From positions 1,178,001-1,242,000 of the forward strand of contig NZ_CP099960.1 in NCBI RefSeq assembly GCF_024137865.1: a DNA stretch of 64,000 bases, read 5' to 3'. Shown piece after piece: positions 27,387 to 36,542 of the stretch. The notes under the pieces are model-generated. The model was not told the origin of the DNA. It saw only the letters and a list, made by a program, of their open reading frames with translations, and made no database searches. Made by a program: the position numbers and the translations under genes. How positions within the stretch are numbered: position 1 is the stretch's first letter; the number at the start of each line of letters is the position of its first letter. The DNA is from Moraxella sp. FZFQ2102. GTDB lineage: Bacteria > Pseudomonadota > Gammaproteobacteria > Pseudomonadales > Moraxellaceae.

Positions 27387-27704
27387 GATTGCCATGCAAA
27401 CAGCTTATTAGATGGCTTATTGTGATGATGTTTGCTAACTTTGTTGTTTGTGTGTTAATGTAGGCTGGGTAAAGGATGTATGTTCCTAAAAGTTTGTTTA
27501 TAATAAGCTTATTTTCAGCTTGAAACTATTTTGCTATAGATAAAATAGTTTTGACCGTTTTTTAATATTGGCTGATAAGTAGTCAGAGCTAAATCCTAAA
27601 CGGTTGATGGTTTGTCAATTTACAACAGCTTGTTTTGCATTTCTTAATATAATGAACAAGCATTAATTTGGTGTATTTTTAATTTCGATTGGCGGTAATA
27701 AGGT
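27387..27704 (+). promoter_or_regulatory. 318-bp AT-rich leader region in front of the polysaccharide locus
   Basis: There is no gene here. It contains a perfect 10-bp inverted repeat AAACTATTTT/AAAATAGTTT (27523-27532 and 27542-27551), followed by T-rich sequence, which may end plsB transcription. Base composition drops sharply at this point. Just before the first gene lies GGCGGTAATAAGG, whose GGCGGTA matches the first seven bases of the RfaH-recruiting ops element (GGCGGTAGCGTG); this may be chance. The promoter of the locus most likely lies in this stretch, but no -35/-10 pair stands out clearly. Confidence 0.45.
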
Positions 27705-29159
27705 ATGGAATCTGTTCAGCGTTATAAAGCAGCAGTCCTAATTTACGGTGCGGGCGTTGGCGGTCAAGAGCTGCTCCAACATCTTGAAAACAAAAAAGAA
27801 TATCGTACTGTTGGGTTTATTGATGATAATGCAGATTTGATTGGTAGGACAATCATGAATTTGCCCGTCTATTCACCTAATGATATTCAAGGGCTAATTG
27901 ATAAATATGCCATCGGAATTATTATTCTGGCAATTCCCTCTTTGGGTGAATTCCGTAGATATGAAATTTATGAGTTGCTTGAAAAGTTTGAGGTTCAAAT
28001 TCTGACTTTGCCGAATTTAACCGACATTTTGCTTGGTAAGGCCAGTACAGCGCAGACAACAACAATTTCTCCAGAATACTTGCTAGATCGCTCAAGTGTT
28101 CAGCCAATAGGGGATTTATTGGTTAAGAACGTCACTGGCAAGTCTGTTTTGGTGACAGGTGGCGGCGGTTCCATCGGTAGTGAGCTGGCTCGTCAGGTGG
28201 TAAAGTTGAAACCTAAGCAGCTGATTATTTTAGAGCTATCGGAGTATGCTCTATATAATATTGAAAGTGAATTGTCTATTATGTCAGATGTGCCAGTGAT
28301 CACAATGATTGGCAGTGTACTAGACTTGATAAAGCTACAACAAATCTTTTCTCAATATCAGGTCGATACTGTATATCATGCTGCCGCCTACAAACATGTG
28401 CCAATTGTTGAAAAAAACCCTTTTGTGGGAGTGATTAACAACTTTATCGGTACAGCAAATTGCGTTAAACAGGCGGTTGAGCATGGTGTGGAAACTTTTG
28501 TGCTAATCTCTACTGATAAAGCGGTTCGCCCAACCAATGTAATGGGTTGTAGTAAGCGATTGTCAGAGTTGGTTTGTCAAGCAATGGCAGATGTTCAATC
28601 AAAAACCACTATTTCTATGGTGAGATTTGGTAACGTGCTCGGTTCTTCAGGTTCGGTAATCCCATTGTTTGCTAAGCAATTGCAGGAGGGAGGACCGATT
28701 ACGGTAACACATCCTGATATCACTCGATATTTTATGACTATTCCAGAGGCGTCTCAGCTAGTCATTCAGGCAGGCGCTATGGCGGTTGGAGGGGATGTTT
28801 TTTTGTTAGATATGGGCAAGCCTGTTAAAATTAACGATTTAGCTAAGCGGATGATAAAGCTAAGCGGTTTGCAACTAAAAAGTGACAAATATCCAACAGG
28901 TGTTGAGATCGTTTATACAGGGCTTCGACCTGGTGAAAAGCTTTATGAAGAACTATTGATTAGTGGTGATAATTTGGAGCGCACAGAGCACCCAAGAATC
29001 ATTAAAGCGCACGAAAGACATTTTTCTCTAACAGAAATCGATGAGTTGCTCGCTGGCATACTGAATGCGTATGGCAATAATGATGTAACATGGTTATTAG
29101 ACAAATTAAAATATTTTGTAGATGGCTATAAACAAAGTGAATTTATCCAAAATTCTTGA
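27705..29159 (+). CDS. UDP-GlcNAc C6-dehydratase, PglF/WbpM-like, lacking the N-terminal membrane domain
   Basis: 484 residues. The N-terminal CoA-binding-like Rossmann module starts at once (VLIYGAGVGGQELLQHLE), followed by the SDR domain: VLVTGGGGSIGSELARQV (NAD site, about 147-164), YHAAAYKHVPIVEKNP, and the 6-dehydratase motif ISTDKAVRPTNVMGCSKR, in which Met replaces the usual catalytic Tyr, as in PglF and WbpM. GLRPGEKLYEELL also fits. It should convert UDP-GlcNAc to UDP-4-keto-6-deoxy-GlcNAc. PglF/WbpM proteins normally carry four membrane helices first (600-650 residues); they are absent here, and a normal start with upstream spacing exists. Lower GC than its backbone neighbours. First gene of the locus. 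Confidence 0.83.
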   Translation: MESVQRYKAAVLIYGAGVGGQELLQHLENKKEYRTVGFIDDNADLIGRTIMNLPVYSPNDIQGLIDKYAIGIIILAIPSLGEFRRYEIYELLEKFEVQILTLPNLTDILLGKASTAQTTTISPEYLLDRSSVQPIGDLLVKNVTGKSVLVTGGGGSIGSELARQVVKLKPKQLIILELSEYALYNIESELSIMSDVPVITMIGSVLDLIKLQQIFSQYQVDTVYHAAAYKHVPIVEKNPFVGVINNFIGTANCVKQAVEHGVETFVLISTDKAVRPTNVMGCSKRLSELVCQAMADVQSKTTISMVRFGNVLGSSGSVIPLFAKQLQEGGPITVTHPDITRYFMTIPEASQLVIQAGAMAVGGDVFLLDMGKPVKINDLAKRMIKLSGLQLKSDKYPTGVEIVYTGLRPGEKLYEELLISGDNLERTEHPRIIKAHERHFSLTEIDELLAGILNAYGNNDVTWLLDKLKYFVDGYKQSEFIQNS

Positions 29160-29181
29160 TTAAATATTAAAGAGTACTAAT

Positions 29182-30360
29182 ATGAGTGAAAATCAGCGTT
29201 TTTTACCGTTTTCTTTACCAGACATCACCGAGCAGGAGATTCAAGAAGTTGTAAAAACTTTGCGCTCTGGTTGGGTAACAACAGGGCCAAAAACCAAACA
29301 GTTTGAGCAGGATTTTGTTGCTTATTTGGGTGATAATAGTTTGGAGGCGATTGCTGTCAATTCTGCGACATCTGGGTTGCATTTGGCTCTGGAGGCGCTT
29401 GGTATCACTACAGGGGATGAGGTAATTGTACCAACTTATACCTTTACGGCAACTGCTGAGGTAGTGCGTTATTTGGGAGCAGACCCGATTTTTGTTGATT
29501 CAGATCCTGTGACTTATTGTATTGATCCTGCCTGTGTTGAGGCTGCGATTACTCCAAAAACCAAAGCTATCATTCCTGTGCATTTTGCAGGCTTGACGGC
29601 TGAAATGGATAATATTTTGGCAATTGCGAAAAAACACGGTTTAAAAGTGATTGAAGATGCAGCACATGCATTCCCAACTAAGTACAAAGGCAAGCTGATT
29701 GGAACCCTAGAGAGTGATGTGACGGTATTTAGCTTTTATGCTAATAAGACAATGACCACGGGAGAGGGCGGTATGTTGGTTTCTCGGAATCCCGAGCTTA
29801 TCAAACGTGCCAAGATTATGCGCCTGCATGGTATCAGCCGTGATGCATTTGATCGCTATCAGTCCAAAACTCCCGCATGGTTTTATGAAGTTATTGAGCC
29901 AGGCTTTAAGTATAATCTACCAGATATTTGTTCAGCGATTGGCTTGGTACAATTAAAACGCATTGATGAATTTCAGCAAAAGCGAGAAGCGTTAGCAAGC
30001 GTCTATCAAGAGGCTTTAAAAGATTTGCCGATCAAACTGCCTCATTATGAGAGCAAAGAGATGGGACATCAGCATGCGTGGCATTTATACCCAATTCAGC
30101 TGACTAACAAGGCCAGCATTACTCGTGAAGATTTTATCTTGAAAATGTCGGAATTTGGTATTGGTTGCTCAGTGCATTTTATTCCACTGCATAGACACCC
30201 AGTTTGGCGAGATATGTATCAGTTGGCGCCAGAGCAATTTCCTGTGGCGGAGCAGCTCTATCAAAATGAGGTATCTATTCCTTTGTTCACAAAAATGACA
30301 ATGGATGACCAGGCGTATGTGATTGATGCTATAAAAAAGGTATTGGGCGCGTCATCATAA
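29182..30360 (+). CDS. PLP-dependent sugar aminotransferase (DegT/DnrJ/EryC1), PglE-like
   Basis: 392 residues. FSLPDITEQEIQEVVKTLRSGWVTTGPKTKQFE is the family N-terminus. NSATSGLHLALEALGI and GDEVIVPTYTFTATAEVVRYLGADPIFVDSD bind PLP. EDAAHAFPTKYKGK holds the PLP-contacting Asp. FSFYANKTMTTGEGGML contains the Schiff-base Lys in the place where many homologs have ATK. It likely aminates the 4-keto sugar made by the preceding dehydratase, giving UDP-4-amino-4,6-dideoxy-GlcNAc. The acetyltransferase (PglD) that usually completes bacillosamine is not in the window. It follows the dehydratase by 22 bp in the same operon. Confidence 0.87.
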   Translation: MSENQRFLPFSLPDITEQEIQEVVKTLRSGWVTTGPKTKQFEQDFVAYLGDNSLEAIAVNSATSGLHLALEALGITTGDEVIVPTYTFTATAEVVRYLGADPIFVDSDPVTYCIDPACVEAAITPKTKAIIPVHFAGLTAEMDNILAIAKKHGLKVIEDAAHAFPTKYKGKLIGTLESDVTVFSFYANKTMTTGEGGMLVSRNPELIKRAKIMRLHGISRDAFDRYQSKTPAWFYEVIEPGFKYNLPDICSAIGLVQLKRIDEFQQKREALASVYQEALKDLPIKLPHYESKEMGHQHAWHLYPIQLTNKASITREDFILKMSEFGIGCSVHFIPLHRHPVWRDMYQLAPEQFPVAEQLYQNEVSIPLFTKMTMDDQAYVIDAIKKVLGASS

Positions 30361-30412
30361 ATGAACACTTGCCCAATATTTGACAGTAGTTTTTTAAGCG
30401 GTTGGTAATGGT

Positions 30413-33400
30413 ATGAGTATATTTGATAAATTAAATCGTAATGATGTTGAAAGAACGTTCAATAAGGTCGTCAAAAACAAAAACGATCTGATTAGAAAAA
30501 CCAAAAAATTAAGAAGAGATCCGGAATTGTTTTTTAAGGATATGTATGTCAAAAGAACCAGGCAATTAATTTCTAAAATTCCTGTCAAATATGAAGGCCA
30601 ACACCAATTTACGGTGGTATCGGCAGTTTATAATGTTGAAAAATACTTAGATGAATATTTTTCGTCATTAGTTAATCAAAGCTTGGATTTTAAAAAGCAT
30701 ATTCAGCTTATTTTGGTGGATGATGGCTCTACGGATAGCTCCGCCAAAATCATTAAAAAATGGCAAAAGAAATACCCAAAAAACATTCACTATTATTATA
30801 AAGAAAATGGTGGACAGGCATCTGCCCGAAACTTTGGTATTAACTATATCCAAACAGATTGGTGTACTTTTATTGATCCTGATGATTTTGTTGATGTTAA
30901 CTATTTTTATGAAGTGGATCGGCGTTTACAAAAAGACCAAGACTTGTGGATGGTGTCATGCAATTTTATTTTCTATTATGAAGAAAGTAAGAGAATTAAA
31001 GATACCCATCCACAAAACTACCGCTTTAAAGAGAAAGTGAGTTATTTTGATGTGCGAGACCAAAATCAGCACATTCAATTATCGGTTAATTCTTCATTTG
31101 TAAAAAAACAGATTATTGATAAGCATAATTTGCGTTTTGATGTGCGTGTTAAGCCATCGTTTGAAGATGCAACTTTTATGATTAATTACGCATTATTCTT
31201 GCATGAGCAAGTGGGTAGAGTTGCATTTATTAAAGATGCCAAATATTACTATCGGAAAAGAGCCGATGGTTCTAGTACGCTAGATACAGGTTGGGTTAAG
31301 CCATCTGGATATGATGAAGTATTGCGTTATGGTTGCTTGCAAACGCTCAGAAGTTACCATGAGACATTGGGATACGTGCCAGAATATGTTCAAAAAACAG
31401 TGATGTATTATCACATTTGGCAAATTCATCGCATTATTAATGATAACAATGCTTTGAATTTCTTGACCAAGGGGCAAAAAGATAAATATTTACAACTACT
31501 AAAAGAAATCTTTACATATATTGATGAGGATGCAATCGATCGTTTTAATTTAGCGAGTGCTTGGTTCTTTCACAAGGCTGGCATGCTCAATCTCTATAAG
31601 AATCAATCGCCTAGAAAGGATTTGCAAATTGGTTATATTGAAAAATATGATGCAACCAAAGATGAAATCTTGCTGTATTATTTTGCACCAGAAGGCAGTA
31701 TGGCTGCTTTTTATGATAATGATACACTAATTCAGCCATCAAATAAAAAAATCCTTCGTCATAGCTTTTTAGATGAAGCTTTCATTTATGAATACCGCTA
31801 TTGGTTGCCATTGTCCGACAGAGGTGATATTAGCTTTGAGGTGGATGGCAATCCTACCAAAATCGGTTTTGCAGGCAAGCACATTCGCACGCCAATCGAA
31901 GCACAAGATATCCGTCAGTATTTTCAAGCGCAATACAGATATCCAAATGTAAATGACGTTTGGATTATTATGGATCGTGATGTGCAAGCAGACGATAATG
32001 CCGAGCATTTTTATCGCTATGTGATGAATAACCATCCAGAGCAAAAAATCTATTTTGCTCTGCGCAAAAGTTCGCACGATTGGGCTAGATTGGAGGCTGA
32101 GGGCTTTAATTTGCTTGATTTTGGCTCAGTAAGATTTGAGACTGAGTTGAAAAATTGCTCAAAAATTATCAGTTCGCACATTGATAATTACATCGTGGAT
32201 TATTTTGGCGATAAGGGCTTGCTGGCAAAAGATTTTGTATTCTTACCCCATGGCGTCACTCAAAATGACCTGTATTCTTGGTACAATTCAAAAATTCAAT
32301 ACATGAGTCTGATGGCAGTCGCCACATATGATGAGTATGACTCCATAGCAGGTGATAATAATCATTATAAATATAGTAAAAAGGAAATTAAACTGACAGG
32401 CTTTCCGCGTCATGATGCTTTGTTGAAAGGCAATGTGGCAAATACTAAGCGCATCGTAGTTATGCCAACTTGGCGTAAATATTTACTTGGTAGTCATGAT
32501 AAGCAAACAGGGCAGTTTCTTAAAAATCCTAAATTTATGCAATCAGAATATGCTCAGAAATGGCAATCATTTTTGGCAAGTGCTGAATTGCAGCGTTTGA
32601 TACGTGAGCATGGCTATGAGGTGGTGTTTGCACCACATAAAAATACAGAAGCATATTTGGATGAGTTTAATATTCCAAGCAATATTAAGATTTGGCGAGC
32701 TAATCCAGATGAAAGCATTCAAAAACTGTTCCAAACAGCAGATTTGATGATTACGGATTATTCAAGCGTTGCTTTTGAGATGGGATATCTTGGGAAGACC
32801 GTTCTGTATTATCAATTTGATTTCGAAGAGTTTTTTGCCGAACAGTGGCAGAGGGGTTATTTTGAATATGAGACTCACGGCTTTGGGGCGGTTTCGACTG
32901 ATGAAGATAAACTATTGTCTGATTTGGCAGCGGTGCTTGCTAATGATGGCCGCGCTTTGCCAGAATATCAAAAGCGTATTGATGATACTTTTGCGCATCG
33001 TGATGATAAAAACTGTGAAAGAGTATATCAAGAAATTTTAGCATTAGATAATACTCAAAGCCAGCCATCTATTATGGCTGATGATTTTGTGCAACAAATG
33101 CTGTCCTATGCACATACCTATCGGTCTTGGCCGGTACTTGAGAGGGTTTTAACTAAACAATCATCAGAAACTCTCCAGCCAGAACTGTATCAAGCATTAT
33201 ATATGCAAGGTAAATACCAAACACTGTTTAAGCTGTTGGCACAAGAAACGACCGACGAACAGACGCGCAATCAATGGCAAGCATTAATAGATTTTTGGTT
33301 GCAGGATTATGCAGGTATTTCGGAATATTTTACAAATAACCAAACCCAAAATGTACACAATGTAATTATTGGCCTGTTGGCACATGCTTATTTGCAAGAC

Positions 33401-34225
33401 AAACTGAAGTTTGATGTCACAAAGGAACTATTAGCATCATATTCTCTTTCGGCAGGCGAACTGGTTATTGTGGCAATATCTCAAGCCATTCTAGAGCAAG
33501 ATCAAGGGCGTATTGTAGAACTGGTTGAGACTACCATTCGTGATGAAATTTGGACTAAAGATGAAATGTATCTTTACAAACCAAACCTGTTAGCAGCTCG
33601 GGCGTTGATTGCATTGGAGTTATATGACAGAGGTTATGGGCACATTAGATTGCATAGTGCGATAGCTAATAATGACTATGCAGCCCATCTGTTAAACGCA
33701 CAATTGGATTATGCTCAAGGTAGTTATCAGTACAGCATCGATCATTTTCAAATTTTAAAAGATATGGGTGTAAGTTTGCCTATTCCAGATAATCTTTGTT
33801 ATATTAAGTCTTTGTGCAAAACTAGATCATTGGCTAAATTAGCAGAAGAAATTACCAATGATTCGAACTTGTTGCACTTAATTTGCGCAGATAATGAATT
33901 ATTGACATTATGGATTGATGTACAATTATCGCAAAAAAACTGGAGTGAAATTATTCGCATAGATTCGATGCTTAAGCAGGAGTGGCGAACCCAGTTTTTG
34001 CATCCTGTAATTTTGGCCTATTATCGCCTAGGTAAAATTGAAGAAGCATATCAGCTATTGCAAAAACCAACAGTTGACCATTCCTATGATTATTGGGAGT
34101 TGGTTGCTGAATTGGCAATTCTGATGGGAGATAAGAGTTTGGCAAAATATTGTTATCGAATAATGGTGGCTGTTTATCCTGATATGAATAAAGATAAAAA
34201 TTTGGCCAGCTTAAAAGGAGTGTGA
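30413..34225 (+). CDS. Large GT2 / CDP-glycerol glycerophosphotransferase (TagF-like) fusion, candidate capsule polymerase
   Basis: 1270 residues in three parts. (1) A GT2 domain, about 64-320: FTVVSAVYNVEKYLDEYF, VDDGSTDSS (Asp pair 103-104) and TFIDPDDFVD (155-158). (2) A TagF-like glycerophosphotransferase domain, about 510-880: FLPHGVTQNDLYSW, GFPRHDALL, MPTWRKYL, FAPHKN, and the typical late motif ITDYSSVAFEMGYLGK. (3) A C-terminal helical part (about 890-1270) with TPR-like repeats (YYRLGKIEEAYQLLQKP). Such fusions are known as polymerases of teichoic-acid-like capsules in Gram-negative pathogens; they alternate a sugar and glycerol-3-phosphate. AT-rich and likely acquired. It needs CDP-glycerol, whose synthase is not in the window. 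No membrane helix is seen. Confidence 0.8.
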   Translation: MSIFDKLNRNDVERTFNKVVKNKNDLIRKTKKLRRDPELFFKDMYVKRTRQLISKIPVKYEGQHQFTVVSAVYNVEKYLDEYFSSLVNQSLDFKKHIQLILVDDGSTDSSAKIIKKWQKKYPKNIHYYYKENGGQASARNFGINYIQTDWCTFIDPDDFVDVNYFYEVDRRLQKDQDLWMVSCNFIFYYEESKRIKDTHPQNYRFKEKVSYFDVRDQNQHIQLSVNSSFVKKQIIDKHNLRFDVRVKPSFEDATFMINYALFLHEQVGRVAFIKDAKYYYRKRADGSSTLDTGWVKPSGYDEVLRYGCLQTLRSYHETLGYVPEYVQKTVMYYHIWQIHRIINDNNALNFLTKGQKDKYLQLLKEIFTYIDEDAIDRFNLASAWFFHKAGMLNLYKNQSPRKDLQIGYIEKYDATKDEILLYYFAPEGSMAAFYDNDTLIQPSNKKILRHSFLDEAFIYEYRYWLPLSDRGDISFEVDGNPTKIGFAGKHIRTPIEAQDIRQYFQAQYRYPNVNDVWIIMDRDVQADDNAEHFYRYVMNNHPEQKIYFALRKSSHDWARLEAEGFNLLDFGSVRFETELKNCSKIISSHIDNYIVDYFGDKGLLAKDFVFLPHGVTQNDLYSWYNSKIQYMSLMAVATYDEYDSIAGDNNHYKYSKKEIKLTGFPRHDALLKGNVANTKRIVVMPTWRKYLLGSHDKQTGQFLKNPKFMQSEYAQKWQSFLASAELQRLIREHGYEVVFAPHKNTEAYLDEFNIPSNIKIWRANPDESIQKLFQTADLMITDYSSVAFEMGYLGKTVLYYQFDFEEFFAEQWQRGYFEYETHGFGAVSTDEDKLLSDLAAVLANDGRALPEYQKRIDDTFAHRDDKNCERVYQEILALDNTQSQPSIMADDFVQQMLSYAHTYRSWPVLERVLTKQSSETLQPELYQALYMQGKYQTLFKLLAQETTDEQTRNQWQALIDFWLQDYAGISEYFTNNQTQNVHNVIIGLLAHAYLQDKLKFDVTKELLASYSLSAGELVIVAISQAILEQDQGRIVELVETTIRDEIWTKDEMYLYKPNLLAARALIALELYDRGYGHIRLHSAIANNDYAAHLLNAQLDYAQGSYQYSIDHFQILKDMGVSLPIPDNLCYIKSLCKTRSLAKLAEEITNDSNLLHLICADNELLTLWIDVQLSQKNWSEIIRIDSMLKQEWRTQFLHPVILAYYRLGKIEEAYQLLQKPTVDHSYDYWELVAELAILMGDKSLAKYCYRIMVAVYPDMNKDKNLASLKGV

Positions 34226-34228
34226 GAA

Positions 34229-35377
34229 ATGATTATTTCCAAGAATGTACTATTAAACGAATTAAAAAGACACTATAAGGATCACTATTTTATTAACAGA
34301 ATAGATATATATCGTCACGTTGTATTTTGTGAATTGAAAACTCCATCCTTGCATTGCGCTGTTGAAATTTCCGAGGATTTAAGCATAGAGTTGGTTTTTA
34401 GAAATGAAACCAGTAGGATTAAATTTTCTGAATTTTTTGGTTTTAATTTTATGACAGGAAATCGGTTGCATCCGACACTTGAACTTGATTCAGTTTTTTC
34501 GATCAAATCTAAAAAGTTAGAAAACAATCATGATTTATTATGGTATTTAGATGAGATCTTTGGGGCGTGTATTAGGGTTGAAAAAGATATTCTTAGTCGA
34601 TTATCCGTAATTGAAAAAAGTTTGTGTCAAATAAATAATTCAACTTTATTAAGCTTGCGCAATCAAGTATTTTTAAACATGGGGGAGTTTATGGCGGAGA
34701 GGCTTCTCTCCATGAAAGAAACTTTAATGAAAATTTCTCAAGATAAATTAAGCATAGCTCGTTTCGGAGATGGCGAAATAACTTTGATGACAACGCGCCG
34801 CAGCCTCACATTTCAAAAAAGCAATTGGTCTTTAACCCAAGAATTACAAGATATATGCCAACAAAATAATTCAAACTCTCTCTTAGTTTGTATGCCTGGT
34901 TTAATGATAGAAAATCCTTGGTGGGCTGAATATTGGACAAAGCATTGGTATCAGTGTAAATTTCTTTTATCAAAGCAATGCATTTTAGGTGATTCGTTTA
35001 TTACGAGGCCGGAAGCTTTTTACAAATACGGAAATGCAATGGTGAATCTTTGGAAAGATTTATGGGATGGTAAAAAAGCTTGCTTTGTTACCGGCATCTC
35101 TTCAAAGATGAATGTTAGTCATTTCATGTTTGATAATTTGTCCGATTCAAAACATATCTATTCTTTGCCAGCAAATGCTTATGATGAGATAAATGAACTT
35201 GTGGAAAAGTGTATTGCTAGCTCTGATATTGATGTTTTTTTAATAGCACTTGGTCCGACAGGAACTGTGTTAGCCAGTCGGCTAGCAAAACTAGGTTATT
35301 GGGCTTTGGATATAGGCCATCTTAATAATAGTTATGATACGGTTTTTAATAATATGCCAACACCGGAAAAGTTATAA
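34229..35377 (+). CDS. GT-D fold (DUF1792-type) glycosyltransferase with an unknown N-terminal domain
   Basis: 382 residues, starting 4 nt after the polymerase stop. The C-terminal part (about 155-375) fits the GT-D/DUF1792 pattern: KLSIARFGDGEITLM (Asp and Glu of the nucleotide-sugar site near 180), LLVCMPGLM, KACFVTGI, and ALGPTGTVLASRLAKLGYWALDIGHLNNSYD near the end. The N-terminal 150 residues (HYKDHYFINRIDIYRHVVFCEL...) are not recognised; they may form a separate acceptor-binding or coiled module. No signal or membrane segment. Very AT-rich, like the previous genes. The likely role is a sugar transfer in building the same polymer. Confidence 0.65.
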   Translation: MIISKNVLLNELKRHYKDHYFINRIDIYRHVVFCELKTPSLHCAVEISEDLSIELVFRNETSRIKFSEFFGFNFMTGNRLHPTLELDSVFSIKSKKLENNHDLLWYLDEIFGACIRVEKDILSRLSVIEKSLCQINNSTLLSLRNQVFLNMGEFMAERLLSMKETLMKISQDKLSIARFGDGEITLMTTRRSLTFQKSNWSLTQELQDICQQNNSNSLLVCMPGLMIENPWWAEYWTKHWYQCKFLLSKQCILGDSFITRPEAFYKYGNAMVNLWKDLWDGKKACFVTGISSKMNVSHFMFDNLSDSKHIYSLPANAYDEINELVEKCIASSDIDVFLIALGPTGTVLASRLAKLGYWALDIGHLNNSYDTVFNNMPTPEKL

Positions 35378-35417
35378 CTCTTATTTAATTAGATATTTTC
35401 CTTATAATAATTGTGAT

Positions 35418-36533
35418 ATGAAAAACCCTCTAGGTATATACAAAAAAAAAGCCAAAAAGCTTATCCAAAATCCTCCCATCTTTTTTCGGGATTATTTTAA
35501 TAAGCATTACCCCTTGACACATACTGAGCTTGGTGTGGATGAAGCAACCGAGTCGGCATTTATTGCCTACTCGGGCGTCAATGATGTTGTAACAGCAGGT
35601 AATGTGCCAGTGGATGTGGTATTTACTTGGGTGGATAATACTGATCCAGCTTGGCAGGCCAAATATCAAAAGTATGTCCAACAGGTCAGCGGAGATAATG
35701 TTGGTCAGTTTGCCACTGATATTGCACGGTTTGACAATCATAATGAGCTGTATTATTCGGTCAAGGCGGTCAAAAAATACCTACCTTGGGTGAATCATGT
35801 TTATATCGTGACGGACAGTCAGGTGCCAAGCTGGCTTGGTGAGTTTGATGGTATATCAGTTGTTGATCATCGGCAAATTATTGACGAGCAGTATTTGCCG
35901 ACATTTAATTCTCATGTGATTGAAGCGTTTTTGCATAAAATCCCAAATCTATCAGAGAATTTTATTTATTTTAATGATGACGTCTTTGTGGCAAGATCCT
36001 TACCAAAAGAACACTTCTTTTCAGCAAATAATCTGGCATCGATTTTTATTTCTTCCAAAAGCTTGTCCGAGATGTTTCATCGAGGGGTGCAGACACCGAC
36101 ACTGCTTGCTTCACTTAAGAGCCTAGAGTTGTTAGCTCGGTTGCATCACCATGCGGTAACCAATGCACTGGTGCATACGTATTATCCACTGAAGCGTTCG
36201 GTATATGAACAGGCATGGCAGGCATTTGAAGGTGAAATACGACAGTTTTTGCCCAATCGTTTTCGTGGTAATAATGACATTAATATGGCAACTTGCCTTG
36301 TGCCGTGGCTGATGTATTATGAGGGCAAGGCGGCTGAGCGAATTGATGTATGTTATTATTTTAATATCCGATCTCGCAAGGCATTAACCTGTTATGATAA
36401 ATTGGAAAGGTTAAAACGGCTAGATGCTTCACCGCATTCGTTTTGCGCTAATGATTTTAATACCGAATTAAAAAATCCAGTTCCAGATTATCGTGAGCGA
36501 TTGCTTGCGATGCTAGAAAGTTATTATAAGTAA
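35418..36533 (+). CDS. Stealth-family capsular polysaccharide hexose-phosphotransferase
   Basis: 371 residues from the ATG at 35418; the frame is open 28 codons further up, but this overlaps the previous gene. Stealth conserved regions: CR1 VDVVFTWVDNTDPAWQ (about 65-80), CR2 ARFDNHNELYYSVKAVKKYLPWVNHVYIVTD (about 105-135), CR3 near NFIYFNDDVFVARSLP with the essential Asp pair, and CR4 near the C-terminus (RGNNDINMATCLVPWLMYY). Such enzymes transfer sugar-1-phosphate from nucleotide sugars, creating phosphodiester links in capsules (for example in Neisseria). No strong ribosome binding site is seen before the ATG. It is the last AT-rich gene; galU follows 9 bp later. Confidence 0.85.
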   Translation: MKNPLGIYKKKAKKLIQNPPIFFRDYFNKHYPLTHTELGVDEATESAFIAYSGVNDVVTAGNVPVDVVFTWVDNTDPAWQAKYQKYVQQVSGDNVGQFATDIARFDNHNELYYSVKAVKKYLPWVNHVYIVTDSQVPSWLGEFDGISVVDHRQIIDEQYLPTFNSHVIEAFLHKIPNLSENFIYFNDDVFVARSLPKEHFFSANNLASIFISSKSLSEMFHRGVQTPTLLASLKSLELLARLHHHAVTNALVHTYYPLKRSVYEQAWQAFEGEIRQFLPNRFRGNNDINMATCLVPWLMYYEGKAAERIDVCYYFNIRSRKALTCYDKLERLKRLDASPHSFCANDFNTELKNPVPDYRERLLAMLESYYK

Positions 36534-36542
36534 GAGAAGATT

